Part shown: positions 24,001-36,605 of the stretch, piece after piece | Numbering within the stretch: position 1 is the first letter of the stretch | Layout of the letters: each line of letters begins with the position of its first letter | NCBI GenBank assembly: GCA_029204225.1 | Contig: CM055100.1 | Location: 60,309,008 to 60,373,007 of the forward strand | Direction: 5' to 3' | From: Diphasiastrum complanatum | Lineage: Eukaryota > Streptophyta > Lycopodiopsida > Lycopodiales > Lycopodiaceae | DNA length: 64,000 nt | Program-made: the position numbers and the translations under genes | Notes under the pieces: generated by a model | Told to the model about the DNA's origin: nothing | Seen by the model: the letters and a program-made list of their open reading frames with translations, nothing else | Databases searched by the model: none

Positions 24001-26861
24001 GTCCTATAATGACTATAGGATATTATCTCTTGCTCCCAAACACTGGAGAATCCAATTTATTTGGATGACTAGCATGCCTATCAGATGGATACCACAAATC
24101 CACACATGATTTTGTAATTTAGACAGAAGAATTAACATGGTTCAACACTACATTCTAATCCTTACAGGTTAATGATAAGCTTCGGGTCCCACTGGATCCA
24201 AGAGCATTAACTCTAGGGACAGCTTCTATCAATTAACAGATCCTACTTCTAACATCATAGTTGACATCCAAAACTATAATAATCAGTATTAAGCAATTAT
24301 TTACTGGGATTTACCTAAAATCCTAACAGCGAAATACATCTCCCGATCACACTTACTACCTTTGATGTCCACTCTTCTTCCCTCATAATTTTCAGTTCCC
24401 TGAAAATCTATTTCAACTAAGGAACTAAGAAGACATAACGACATTAGTAAATGTTTAAAATTAATTACTGTAGGAAAAAGTTTGAAACAATTTCATTTCT
24501 ATCCTATACCTGTGCTAAATTATCGATATACAAAAATCAACTACTAGTATAAAAATAGACCTAGTCTGATCCTTTGCATATCATTCACCATAGGATTTAA
24601 CTGGAAATGAAATCAGTTCCTATCAATTACAAATTCTCCAATAAAATTGGACTATTTCTTTTTTTATTGACTAGTTTGGCATTACTCCGTCATTATTAAC
24701 AAACTATCCAAACTTAAAATACAAAATTACATGAATGGAAATCCTACCAATAGGATTTCAGAAACTCTTAAACTGTATCCAAACAAGATTCACTGATCGG
24801 ATAAAGAGTTACTATCATCACTCGTGTTATCTAGTCATTTCATATTGTTTGACGATTTTAAAATCAATTTTGACGAGTATCTTGCACAAACATTAACTTG
24901 TCCCATTTCTAACGATTAATATCAACTAGAAATATACAAGACAAGTAATCCATTCCAAATTTTAACCAAACTTGAAATTCAATAAAAAAGAAAAAATTAA
25001 CTTTAACTTTTAATCTGGGAAGAACCTAGGTTCCAAAGTTTAGTCACCATCAAGCATAGTACCGGAGAAAAATTAAATGTTTTCATACTGGGTACCATCT
25101 TGAAGCTTTTAGTTGCCATTCTTTAATAACCGAAATCATTGAAAATGAACTGGCAACCTTATTGATTGAAAAGTCAAAACATTATGGATCCAAAATCCAT
25201 AAACACAATTTAACTCCTTACACTGGGAGTATTCTTACTCCAGAGTTAAAATTGTTAAGGATTGTACCTAGAAATCGAATTTCCAATACTGGGTACATGT
25301 CTAATGAAAAGAAAGCATTATGGAAAAAAAAAATTCAATATCTTGCCGAAAATTTAAATTCGTAAATCCAGTTCATAAATTTCATAGTTAAAATTATCCC
25401 AAGGGCAAAGATATTTATTCACCGTTTTTTCCCAATAGCTCCCCCAGTGACTTCAAGTAACTCAAGGTAAAGTTATAGTTGGACAACGCATGAAGGCTTT
25501 AGGGTCTCCAAAGCAAGCACATGATGCTCAACCCCTCCTAAGGAAAACCTCTACCATGCTTGAACTAAAACTTATTTTTCATGCAAAAGGTAAACCAACT
25601 TTTTAGGTTATGCAAACCCTAAAAGGGTTTTCCAAAGCTAGCCTCCAAACAAAGGGTTTACTCTCATTCCACTATCACTCCAGCCCCCACAGCCAACATC
25701 CGCCATATTTCATTCTTCCACACCTTGACATCGATGGAATACTGAGCTGCCACACTAGATCCCTCATCCAACAACTCTCAGTCCTTCAAGCGCTAAATCT
25801 TCAATGATTTCACAGGCAACCTTCCAGCGCAATTATGAAGGTGATTTCAGGCAGACTTCCAGCGCTTCCAGCGCAAATATGAAGGTGATTTCAGGGAAGA
25901 AAAAAATCAAATATGAGCTTCAGCCATCGCAACTTTCTACAACCCCACCATCAAGCCTCCATCGTTGTGATACAAGCCATTGTGAGGCAGAATCATTCAA
26001 ATGATTTATCACCCTAACAGCCACAGCGCCTCATCCTGATTCAAATAATCAAGGTTTGTAGCGAGGAAGATCCGAACAGATACTAAAAACCTGTTGTCTT
26101 TGTACTTCCAATCGACTGTTCCAAAGGTAATCAAACCCTTGTGATTCATTACAGGCCTTACAACTATAGGGCAACAATCAACAAACTTGTAACCAAAGGT
26201 TAAAAGAATAAACATCCGACAGGTTGTAGATCCCCTTCCCACAGACATGGTTATCCATTTCTACACGATTCCAAGCATTCAATGTCCCTATCACTTTTTG
26301 CTTCCAACAGGAGATCGAACACTCTCACATATCCAATTTATGTTCCCAATTGCTTGTTTTTCAGGAGGATTAGTTCTGAAAATTCTCAATCCTTAACATG
26401 CACAAATTTCAAGTTTTTTAACTACAGCCTCAATTATTTTCTTTTGGAAAGATTGATTCTAACCCAATCTTTCAATAATCTACAAAAATTGTACATGAAC
26501 TTATATTGTTGTTAACAATATGGACTTCATGGAAGAGGTTCAAAACTCAATCAAGCAAATCTGAACAGTCAAACACAAGGAAATTTCACATGCAAAATTC
26601 TACATCAAATGAAATCTTTCGCAAAAGGAACAAAAATTAGAAATGAATCCACTCCAATTAGAAGCAATATTAACAAAAAAAAATAGCCTGGTGGAAGTGC
26701 ATTCTACCACTCCTCTTGTCAATATGCTTTGTACACGAATTAGAGGATCCAAATTCAATTTTCCCCTTGAGATTTTCACACATATATCCGGGACATAAAT
26801 CCATGTGCTTCCAATTTGATGTAGAGCTTGTCTCCATCCCATCCAAGATCACATCTTAGCC
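21093..26861 (-). other. Element J non-coding interior
   Basis: 5.8 kb, AT-rich, stop-dense on both strands. Short motif ACTGGAG or CTGGAGTA recurs many times (for example near 21243, 21669, 21822, 22031, 22537 and 24044). No gag, pol or host-gene motif was recognised. The last kilobase (about 25600-26800) is less AT-rich, but frames there are short. Confidence 0.7.
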
Positions 26862-26876
26862 GGGCTCTGATACTAA
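26862..26876 (-). other. Element J primer-binding site (variant)
   Basis: Minus strand TTAGTATCAGAGCCC, one mismatch from the usual TGGTATCAGAGCC after the LTR. It fixes J on the minus strand. Confidence 0.8.
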
Positions 26877-27352
26877 TGTAAAGACCATAAGGGATAACCC
26901 CCTAAGATGAGAATAGGAGAACACAATAAGAGAGACAATGGAGCCAAACCGCCCAACCAATCCTAGATCAAACCTGGATCTAGCCCCCAAGCCATGCGAT
27001 GTGAAGCAAGAGGAGAAGAGAGAAACTGGTAACCTAAACACGCATATATCGACGGGAGAATCCCTATCTCATTATATAGAGAGTAGAGTCCTATGCATGT
27101 AACCATGCAATCCCCATGCAGGTCAACTGTAAACAGATTACATCTCTTCATGCAGTCCTCCTGCCTATATCCGTCACATAGACATGCAATACTCCATATG
27201 TCTCAATTAGGCTGGGTCCTCTCAAGGTAATTAGTCACAAACTGGCCTCAACATGGAATTAAATCTCAGCGTGACCAATAATCGCGAACACTGGAGGGCC
27301 GATCTACCATATTAGGACTATTCCAAGTCCTTAACCGAATATGGCCATAACA
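26877..27352 (-). repeat. Element J 5' LTR
   Basis: 476 bp, plus-strand TGTAAAGACC to CCATAACA, directly repeated relative to 20597-21076. Confidence 0.93.
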
Positions 27353-27784
27353 CAGTGGGTGTTTTAGGAATGTCCATCACCACAAATGTAATAACAAATT
27401 GTACCCCTGCTATCTTGATTGAAATGTCTTCAATCCCCTTCAACCGCACACATGATTGATCAGCTAATTTGATGGCAAACTTGGCAGCTTCCAGGCCTTG
27501 TAGTTCCATTTCTCATACAAAGTAGTGGAGATAAGGTTGACACCTGATCCTCCATGTATAACAGCAGCTTCTTCTCCGAAGAGTTTGTGTTTGATAGGAA
27601 GAGTTATATTGAGCTGCTCACTCTCCCAAGCCGCTCCCACATTCATAACATTGTTGGCTTCTTTGAAACCGGCGCAAAATAATGGTTCTTTGGAAGGTAT
27701 GTCCAAGTCGGTGTTCAACCAATCTGACAAGACACCCTTTGCTTGAGGTGCAAGTCGAAGAAACTCTCCAATAGACATGTTCAT
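27353..27784 (-). pseudogene. Element K protease N-terminal half
   Basis: Minus strand. It holds MSIGEFLRLAPQAKGVLSDW, then HGGSGVNLISTTLYEKWNY, which occupies the retropepsin active-site position (a gypsy consensus would have D-G-G-S-G-V-N), and, after a frame change near 27500, AGVQFVITFVVMDIP. The active-site Asp reads His here, so the protease is inactive even before the split. The C-terminal half lies at 20535-20580 past element J. Confidence 0.8.
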
Positions 27785-29060
27785 TCAGCTGGATAAGATG
27801 CTCATCAGTAGTTCTATTCTTGGAGCTTCATGTTCTGCCATATGGAATGGTTCTTCCCAATGGTGTAGTCGCACGTTCACATCAGATTTGTGTGGTGAAC
27901 CTTGCGGTGCGTTCTCTTGTTGATTTCTTTCTGGTGTAGTGTTTTGAGGAGCTGTTGGTTGATGTGCAGCTTGAGCAGCTTCCTCTGCTTGTGCTTCTTG
28001 TATCCAATGCTTGATCTTTTGATATCATCTTTGTTCATCCTTCACATTCGGATAAGGTAATCTTGCTCATCCTAATGTTGAAGGTTGATCAGCTGGCACT
28101 GATACAGAGTGTGGTAATGATGGACTACCTCCTTGTGCTTTTGTGCTCGCGTAACAGCTAACACTGGAACATTACAATAGGGAGGTCTTCTTGGTATAGT
28201 TGAGTATTGAGTGTGGAGTTGTGCTTGGGCCTGCTGATTGAAGTGCAATCCAATTCAATGGTGCGCTGGTGTTGGTTCTCAATGGACAATTCTTGTAGCA
28301 ATGTCCATATCCACACTTGCGGCAGAAGGGCATATAAATTCCTTTGTTTGCACATTCGACAATCCTATGTCCTTCTCCGCATCCATAACATCCATATAAT
28401 CTGCCCCCTTGGCGTTGAGGTTGTGCAGCATATCATAATACTCATTAATAGCAGGATTGATGAATGGTTCATCAGGTCCATACCATTGTTGCATTTCCTG
28501 TTGGAAAAATGTTTCAGCTTCTGCCACCGTGAGATTCATCTGGACTGCTTGAAGATTATTTGGCCCTGGTGGTTTGTTGTTGAGGGCCTGGTCCAAGCCT
28601 TGGTGCTGCATTAGGTGCTCCTTGATGGTAAGCATAAGAGGTATGGAATTAAGCTCTCTTTTGTTGTATGATCTGTGGGTTGTAGTGTCAATATGCAGTG
28701 TCGTGCGAGGACGCATTGCACAGATGACAAAATCTGTGCGTCAGCTTCAAATTCTACTTCAGTACCGGACACTCATTGGAAGTGTAATTCTGGGTGCAAA
28801 AGAAATACCAAACATTGTCCCGTCGAGGATATTGCTGCTGATAAGGATTTGGTTGTGGTGCTGCAGTATTCTGAAGAGCCTTCAATTTTTGGTCAAACTG
28901 GGCTGTGAGCTGTTCCATCTGCTGCTTGTGTAACTTCATGATCTGATCCATCAACGATTCATTGGACAAGCTCGTAGAGGCGGAGGTCGATGCAATTGAA
29001 GGAGTTGAAGCATGAAGAGTTGTAGTTCGTGGTGTAGAATCATCAGAAAAGAGAAACCGA
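27785..29060 (-). pseudogene. Element K gag with two zinc knuckles
   Basis: Broken minus-strand gag. The N-terminal part (about 28754-29045) has STSASTSLSNESLMDQIMKL and a glutamine-rich coiled-coil-like KLHKQQMEQLTAQFDQKL. After a frameshift comes PNNLQAVQMNLTVAEAETFF (about 28500-28560). Next is a double zinc knuckle: first GCGEGHRIVEC (about 28347-28380), then CRKCGYGHCYKNC (about 28285-28323). The two knuckles are separated by about a dozen residues, an arrangement known in some plant gypsy-type gags. The rest to 27785 is proline/serine-rich with a stop near 28064. Confidence 0.7.
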
Positions 29061-29069
29061 AAAGAAGAA

Positions 29070-30853
29070 ATTTGATAATGTTGTGGCCAAATAGGCGAAG
29101 ATCATCCTTGAGTCCCAGAAGTAGTTAGGAGAAATGACGAAAGCCTTGCAACAAGTCTTGGACAAAGTGAACCAGCTGTAGAACACGACATGCAAGGCCC
29201 AAGCGATAACTTTTGACAATAAGCCAAGGGACGATGACAGGGATGATGGAGCGGGCAACAACGATGGGCAGACCTAGCAGAAGGATGGTAGTTCGAGTTC
29301 GGATGGCCAGAGAACTAAGGCTGTTTCTAGAGCTATTCTACTTCCCCCTCCTACCTTCAGACCTCCTTCCTACTTTGCCTTTAATTTTTCTGAATTTTTT
29401 ATTTCTACTTACCCTGTTTCTTCATTTTTCTCTTTTCCACATTCTTCCTCACAAATTTTGAGACCTTCTCAAGGACCTGCTGAGATGTACAAGGCCCGAC
29501 GAGACGAGTTTTTAAAACGGCTCAGTTCCCTTGGTGTGGTGTACAATTTGTTAAATTCGACTCCTCCTAAACTTGTCATTCCTATGTCTTTCTCTCCCCT
29601 GATCACTCCATCCCTGACCTTCCAGAAACTAACACGGACATTGGTGGCAATGATGACTTCCTGGCTAATCCGCCAGAGAGATGCAAATTCTCGCCCAGAC
29701 CTATGGATGCGGGTGAAGCAGAGCCTTCCACAAGTGAGCGGGCAAGAGAAAGCGATACAGGCACTAAGGCCCTAGATGATTACCTAGCAAGACTGCCTCA
29801 CCAACGAAAGACAGTCTCATCTACCAGGTCGAGGAACAACATGGCGGATACCAAAGAATCTGAAAGGTTTGAAAGGAAATACCCACTCAATAGGAGGGGT
29901 GGCCAAGAAGAAATTGATCAAAGCCAATACTCCACCAGGGCCGAGATCATAGCTGCACTGCAACCATAGCCCAAGTGGCGCAATAAGATCCTAAAGGATA
30001 ACAGACAATTACAAGAATATCTGAGGGCATCGGCATGGAAGAGAATTGACCCATTCTATATGTCGCTCAGATGAAGAAATCCCTAGCTAATAGAGCAACC
30101 ACAAGTCGAAGTGGTAAACTGGCTGATAATTCCAAGAATCTCAAATAGCACATCAATGGACGATCTGAGGTTGCAATTGCTGGATTTTGGGCATAAATAT
30201 AAATCTAACGCTGACCTATGTGGCCTTCCTGACGAACCAAGAATGCTTTTGGGATCACGGCTTAGAACCTATATGAATCAATCCTAGGGTAGCCCTCCAG
30301 TCGGAAGACGGTCATGAGATGACGGCCCGGCTCTACTACAGAGCGACCTTTATGTCTTTTTGATATGTTACCATGATAGAAGACTGGCAAGCAATGGGTT
30401 TTATCGAGAAAGTGCGAGAATACCTGGGGCCGTTAAAATACGGAAGTAAGCTCCGCTTCCAAGTATTCGAAGCCTTAGGGAGAAAAATGAATGAGTGAAA
30501 ACAAACACCAAGGCGACGAGGCGAGCAGGACTTGTAGGAGGTTCTCAAGTGGGCTGGGATGTAGAGGCCATTGAGAGATCTCCAATTTTGTGGAATGATT
30601 TTTGCGGCCAATAAGCACCTGGTTTAACGAAAGCAAAAGAGGATACACGCTTTTCTAGGTGCCAAGCAGAATAACGTCATGTTTTGTAGTGGGTTCTGCA
30701 ACAGATTAGGGGTGGATAATGTTAGCAGACTTTAGAGAACCCCCCAGATGCCAAGCCAAGCTGAAATACAGAACACCTCTCACCCAAGACTGAGGAGATC
30801 TCAAAAGAAGGAGAGCAGAAAGAAGATGAGAGCCAAGCATGAGAGCCGAGGAA
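29070..30853 (+). mobile_element. T2: decayed internal region of a T-family element
   Basis: Plus-strand broken frames. A gag-like stretch 29210-29970 includes acidic DDDRDDGAGNN, a serine/phenylalanine/proline-rich segment, EMYKARRDEFLKRLSSLGVV and TKALDDYLARLPHQRKTV. These follow the same order as T1 but with little identity. From 30000 to 30850 there is GC-balanced sequence with no recognised domain. No RT, integrase or RNase H motif is seen, so the family looks non-autonomous. An alternative is a degraded gypsy gag whose pol has been lost. Confidence 0.4.
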
Positions 30854-31540
30854 TGTTAGCTAGGAATACAAATTTATCTTATGTGAGCCTACATGGTGAA
30901 TCCCAAGAAGGAATGACCATGTAGGAGCTAGTGTTATTCCTAGGCAAGATAATAGATGTAAACTCCTCTTAAATAATTTAGAGTGAGCCACCTTTTGATG
31001 GTGACCTCTAATGAAGAGCTAATTCCACTTGGAATTTCTAAATTAGTGGTATTGCTACTTGGGCTCCACATGGGCAACCTTCTTGTTTATTTAAGAGCCC
31101 CCCTCTCTTGTGGGGGAGCTTTTACTTGTATTTGTCACTGACTCTTGTTGAATAAAGAAGATCTTCCACGAGTTATTGGCAATCTTGGAGCTCCTTGTTC
31201 ATGGCTGCTTTCTTGAGTGCATCTTCTATGAACATGCTTTGCATTCTCTTGGTTGTGGATGTGGAATAAAGTAAATTTCTTGTTGTCTTTCTTTATGCAA
31301 TGTGGAATGTAGTCATGGATTAGTTTCTTGTTCTTATTTAAGTAATTCTCAGCATCCAACTAAACTAGATAGGCTGGAATTGTGATTCAAATCTTGCAAA
31401 TCTTTTGACAATCCAGTTCTTGATTGTTCTTGGGTTATCCAAGAGTCAAGAGATGGGTGTTTCTTGATTCTTGGATTGCTAGTATGTTGTTAGGTAGATT
31501 AATCTCTGTAATTTACTGTTTCTTGAATATCTAGAATTAA
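30854..31540 (+). repeat. LTR of the T family (copy T2)
   Basis: It starts TGTTAGCTAGGAATA after a purine-rich GAGAGCCGAGGAA. It contains an inverted pair TAGGAATA/TATTCCTA (near 30861 and 30936), a TATA-like TATTTAAGAG (near 31088) and the block shared with 1670-2160. The 3' limit is uncertain. Confidence 0.55.
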
Positions 31541-32221
31541 TTAGTAGCAAAAATCGCTGATTGTTCACTTATTTGAAATGCTGATCTGCCTATGAGCAAG
31601 CCTTGGTTGCATGTGAATGCGTGTGCATGTAGCTGGAGTGAATGGATCTTGATCATCCCATTGATAGGCTAGGAAACATGTCCGAGTAAACATTAAATCT
31701 TTCTACCTGAAACAATTCAAACTGACAAGATTAACCTTAAATAACCAATGTCTTGGAACGGGCAGAAACACCCAGTTTCAGAGTCAAGAAACCAAGAAGA
31801 AAGATAAATAATTTGTGAGGATTATTAAAATATTATCTTCCTATCTCGAGTTTGGGGCCATGTCCATGGTGATTTCCACTAAATTTCATGTTGTACATAA
31901 AAGGTATGTGAATTGAGCACATAACCTTCTAGTATAGGTCGGATTTGAGTTAGATAGATTCAATTTTGATGACATGCAGAAGTTTAGATAGCATGCAATG
32001 TCATAATGTATGCATGCAAGCCACATGCAATCAGTGCATGCAACATGTTCTTTTGAAATTTGAACATTAGAGTATATTCTTTTGGTGACATGTAATTTGA
32101 TATAAAAACTTTTAGTTTGTAAAACAGAGTCAGATTCTATTACTCAAACTAAAAATGTCTTACTCTTTTTATACTTATTTATCTATATTGGTTGAATAAT
32201 ATCTGCAATATGATATTTTAA
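31541..32221. other. Unassigned sequence
   Basis: About 680 bp with no gene or repeat recognised. A cluster of TGCATG-type words occurs at 31975-32045 (for example ATGCATGCAAGCCACATGCAAT). Confidence 0.5.
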
Positions 32222-32332
<111 letters not shown>

Positions 32333-32369
32333 AAATACTTTATTTTATAGTATGAATAGTTTTTCATCA

Positions 32370-32726
32370 CTAGTAACAAATTGAGGTGAAGGGGAGTGAA
32401 ACATGATTGGACCGCTTTTTTTTCTCCTCTAAATGTTATTGTCTTAGTGACATAATGACCCTCAAACTTGATTGGACCAATTTCATGGATTTCTAACTTG
32501 TGATTGGTCACATGATCTCAATACAACACATAGGAAGTGTCACTAGCCCTCTACCATCATGACATATGCTTACTTTTGGATTTGGCCAAATCATCATGTG
32601 GCATGTGTACTTGCTCGAGTTACCTCTAATGCCAAAATTGGCCTAATCACCTACTAACATGTGTAATGACACAAAAAATCAATATAGCCCCTAACTCAAC
32701 ATAGATAACTTTTTCTATTTTTCACA
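32370..32726 (-). repeat. Element C 3' LTR (truncated)
   Basis: It starts on the minus strand as TGTGAAAAATAG and matches the first part of the 5' LTR at 36087-36605. Homology stops near 32370, next to the TA microsatellite. Compared with the 5' LTR it retains an extra stretch of about 150 bp (near 32505-32680) that is deleted in the 5' copy. It contains two ATTGGACC words (minus-sense CCAAT). Confidence 0.8.
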
Positions 32727-32741
32727 CTCCTCCTAAAAAGA
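32727..32741 (-). other. Element C polypurine tract
   Basis: Minus-strand TTTTTAGGAGGAG is followed by the LTR start. Confidence 0.8.
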
Positions 32742-32759
32742 TACCTATTTTAAAATAAC

Positions 32760-33471
32760 ATAGAGCTTGTAGAGTAGATCCTTTGGTGTGAAGATTGAGC
32801 CAAAGGACATTTGGTTGAAACCAAATCACCATTGCCATGAGAGGATCTCCTTGATGGAAATCCAATAACATCTTTCTTGATTATCATTCCACCATTCCTT
32901 TCATGCTTGAGAAAGGCCCTTGATTTAAAATCTCCTTCCCTTTGAAAATGGCTGCGCCATGATGGAAATCACCATGAAGATCAAGATCAAGATTGTCAAG
33001 ATTTTGCACTCTAGCTTGACTAGTCCACATACTATGAACTTTTTCCATGATGAATCTAATCTTGAAATAAACAACTATCTTGATCTAATTGAGGCTACAT
33101 AATTGCTCGAGGATGTAAGTGTCCTTTGTGTATGATTCACTTAATCTCAATAGAAGTTTACAAATTGCCTCACAAAATGGAAAAACAAGATTTTTCACAC
33201 TATGAAAGATTATCTCATACTTGCTCTTACAAGATCTAAGAGCATACATTTGATGACACAACCACTTTCTTTCAAAATGATTTGGAAACATATCTAAGTA
33301 ATTAAAGACATAAAATATGTCCATACAAGAGGCATCATACAAGACTAGCATTGCCTCACTTGAACTTTGAGATGTAGAAACCTCAATAAAGCAAGATGGT
33401 ACATCCAATAATGGAAGCAAAACTAAATATGTTGGAGTAGATACCCCATGAAAATTGCCCCTCTTTGCCAT
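32760..33471 (-). pseudogene. Element C: RT region without canonical RT motifs
   Basis: Minus-strand frame of 128 codons (33471-33085) plus a decayed tail. It contains HGVSTPTYLVLLP, AMLVLYDASCMDIF, DMFPNHFERKW, CHQMYALRSCKSK, KLLLRLSES and DTYILE, which parallel element B at 5750-6110. In canonical copia RT (element E or O) the order is STSYAL, KAMLDEYDA, then CKW after 19-21 residues. Here AML-YDA and KW occur at matching spacing. I infer a strongly diverged RT N-terminus. No YVDD, YGLKQ or RNase H motif is present, so C could not reverse-transcribe itself. Confidence 0.55.
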
Positions 33472-33474
33472 GAA

Positions 33475-34354
33475 TTATGAGCCACATAGACTTGGTCTTG
33501 CCTCTTGAAGATCTCCTTGGAACCACGTGTTGAGAAGACTTCTCCTCAAGCCTTGGCAAACTCCATCATGCACTTGGATTTTTGGTAGATATGAGATAAG
33601 CATCAACCTCTTGATTGAGATAAGATCCTCCTTACTCCTTATATGCAAAGGAATATTGACAAAGCATATGGATCTAAATATCTCCAAAGTATCAACTATT
33701 GCAATCTTCCTATCAAACACCATTGATAAGAGATACCTCCAATTGAAGTCCTCAATGAAGATTCACATAAAAAAACACCACCTTTGCTTCTACTTGATGA
33801 AACAAGATCATCCAAATGAACAAGATAAGAAAATTGATGAGAAGTAGAACACCTTGGCAATGGTTCTCCAAGTGCTTTTTCCAAAGCACCATCTTCATGA
33901 GCCTAGAACATAGATTGAGGTACTCCAATTGCCTTCTCCTCCTTGAGTTGACCACACTTCCACAAGGATTAGATTTCAACTTGAAAAGATTTCCGCATCT
34001 AGTCCCTCTTGCTACCACATCACCATCCCTCTTAACCAAGCAAGCATCTTTTCCAAAATCAACTTGAAAACCATCATCTAGCATCTTGCCAACACTAATG
34101 AGATTCATAGTGAGGTTCGGCACAAAAAGTACATCTTCAAGAATTATAGTGGATTCAACACCAATTGGTACACTACCAATTCCTTCTATCTTGCATTCAC
34201 CATCAATAGGAATGAAAATAAACTTTCTAGAACCATTGTAAGGCACAAGATGAGTGAAAGACTTTCTTGAACTAGTCATATGAGAAATAGATCCACTATC
34301 TATCCACCATGACTTTTCAACTTCAAAACTAGAAAAAGAGTACATAGACATCAT
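33475..34354 (-). pseudogene. Element C protease and truncated integrase
   Basis: Protease active site WWIDSGSISHMTSS (about 34280-34320) is followed by VLFVPNLTMNLISVGKMLD and the pre-integrase start DACLVKRDGDVVARG. From about 33890 downward the integrase is largely deleted and frameshifted. Only a C-terminal piece is readable (FRSICFVNIPLHIRSKED and a RGSSRGK-like linker, 33500-33680). The catalytic D, D and E were not found, so integrase is absent. Confidence 0.8.
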
Positions 34355-35225
34355 GAGAGCACCTTCTTTTATAGCTCCCTTCTATCTCACCTTCACTATC
34401 CTTAGTAAGATTGGCTTGCTTGAGGAAGTCTTTCTTCTTGAAACAATTAGAAGCAAAATGCCCCTTCTTACCACAAAAAAAAACACTTCTTGTTGGATTT
34501 GTAACTTGTTGATGTTTGTGATGAATCCTCATCACTCTCCTCCTTTGACTTGTTCTTTCTGAAATGTTGATGATGCTCATTGCCCCTTATTCTTGGCTTG
34601 TCTTTTGTGAAGTATGCTTTCACCTCTCCATCATTCTTCAAGGAAAGTTAATTGATCCTCAAAAGCTTGTTCCAATTGCCTACACTCCTCAAAAATGAGA
34701 ACTCCTTGTAGTGCCTCCAGGCTTGGAAGCTCCTCCTTGATTGCATAATATTGGACAAGGTTGTCAAATTATTCCTTCAACCCATTTAGGATCACTTGCA
34801 CTAGCTCTCTTGGATTGAGGTGGTCTTCCATGCAAGCAAGCTCTCTATGAAGACCTTTGACTCTCAAAACATAATTTGAGGCACTCTCATCACTCCTTTG
34901 AAAGATTTGAAAGATTTGATTCCTTAGTGTGACAAACCTTGATGTGGTCCTTCCCTCATAGATGGATTGCAATGTGTCCCAACCCTCCTTGGACGAGGTG
35001 CATGATCCAATCTCCCTCAACACTTCATTGGTAACATTGATTTTGATGATATGTAGGGCCATCCTTGCCCTCTTCTTGCACTTGAGGCTCCTCCTCAAGT
35101 CCTAGTACAATCTTCTTCACATCTTGGAGTATCAAAATTGATTCCATACTCACCTTACAAATGACATAATTGGAGGTGTTGAATCTCTCACCATGCTCCA
35201 ACAAATAGGAACCTATGGTAGCCAT
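34355..35225 (-). pseudogene. Element C gag and zinc knuckle
   Basis: Minus-strand copia gag in pieces: MATIGSYLLEHGERFNTSNY (35225 down), UBN2 core NVTNEVLREIGSCTSSKEGW to ELVQVILNGLKE (35050-34769), then a zinc knuckle CGKKGHFASNC (about 34440-34475) whose first Cys-Phe codons read VFF, so the first knuckle Cys may be lost. Frameshifts lie near 35040, 34765 and 34640. It is related to L and F. The likely start is 35225. Confidence 0.85.
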
Positions 35226-35271
35226 CTTCCCTTAAGAAATTGTATTGCAATGGATCAAAAAAATGTTGCTT

Positions 35272-36073
<802 letters not shown>

Positions 36074-36086
36074 GGCTCTGATACCA
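36074..36086 (-). other. Element C primer-binding site
   Basis: Minus strand TGGTATCAGAGCC, next to LTR end TTCAACA. Confidence 0.85.
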
Positions 36087-36605
36087 TGTTGAATTTTACG
36101 TGTGGGAGTGCCCAAAAGTGTGATATCCTAATATTTGGTGATTGCAAAAAGATCAAGCATAGATTGAAAAACAAAATCTATCTCACAAATATAGGGCAAG
36201 AGCACAATAAAACATGCATATATCATCCATGAAAGTACATTCACACGCGTGGAGACTTGTAGATGAAAAAACTAACTACAAAAAATTCTTGCTCTCGGGT
36301 AGAGAGAGAAACCAAGCACCAATCCTCAGGTAGAGAGAGAGCCAGAATGGCTCAAAATGTAGAAACTCTCATTAACTCCAGAAAACTTACATAGAATTGA
36401 TCTAAGACACATATAATTAGCAAATTGAGGTGAAGGGGAGTGAAACACGATTGGAACCCTTCTTTTTCCTCCTCTAAATGTGATTGGCTTAGTGACATTA
36501 TGTCCCTCAAACTTGATTGGACCAATTTCATGGATCTCTAGCCTGTGATAAAAAAAGTCAATATAGCCCCTAACTCAACATAAATAACTTTTTCTATTTT
36601 TTACA
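36087..36605 (-). repeat. Element C 5' LTR
   Basis: 519 bp; minus sense TGTAAAAAATAG to TTCAACA. It carries a duplicated GGTAGAGAGAGA word (near 36300 and 36333) that is also duplicated in the LTRs of L and R. A CCAAT-type word occurs near 36516. An internal deletion near 36550 is inferred from the other LTR. Confidence 0.85.

Larger units (their letters stand above)
20597..27352 (-). mobile_element. Element J: complete non-coding LTR retrotransposon (LARD-like)
   Basis: A complete 6756-bp element with 480- and 476-bp LTRs that begin TG and end CA, a primer-binding site and polypurine tract in the right places, and a CAGTG duplication. The 5.8-kb interior has no frame longer than about 80 codons and no gag or pol motif, so it must be moved by proteins from another element. 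This fits the class called large retrotransposon derivatives. It lies inside the protease gene of gypsy element K. By eye the LTRs differ at about 18 positions plus one 4-bp indel (roughly 4 percent), so J is older than A. Orientation comes from the primer-binding site. Confidence 0.93.

Noticed and set aside
25162-26515. Short frames of 60-80 codons in the interior of J
   Set aside because: Lengths are as expected by chance, with no motif. J is treated as non-coding.
28207-28614. Plus-strand frames of 119-135 codons at 28207-28933
   Set aside because: They are antisense shadows of the gypsy gag of element K, which has zinc knuckles on the minus strand.
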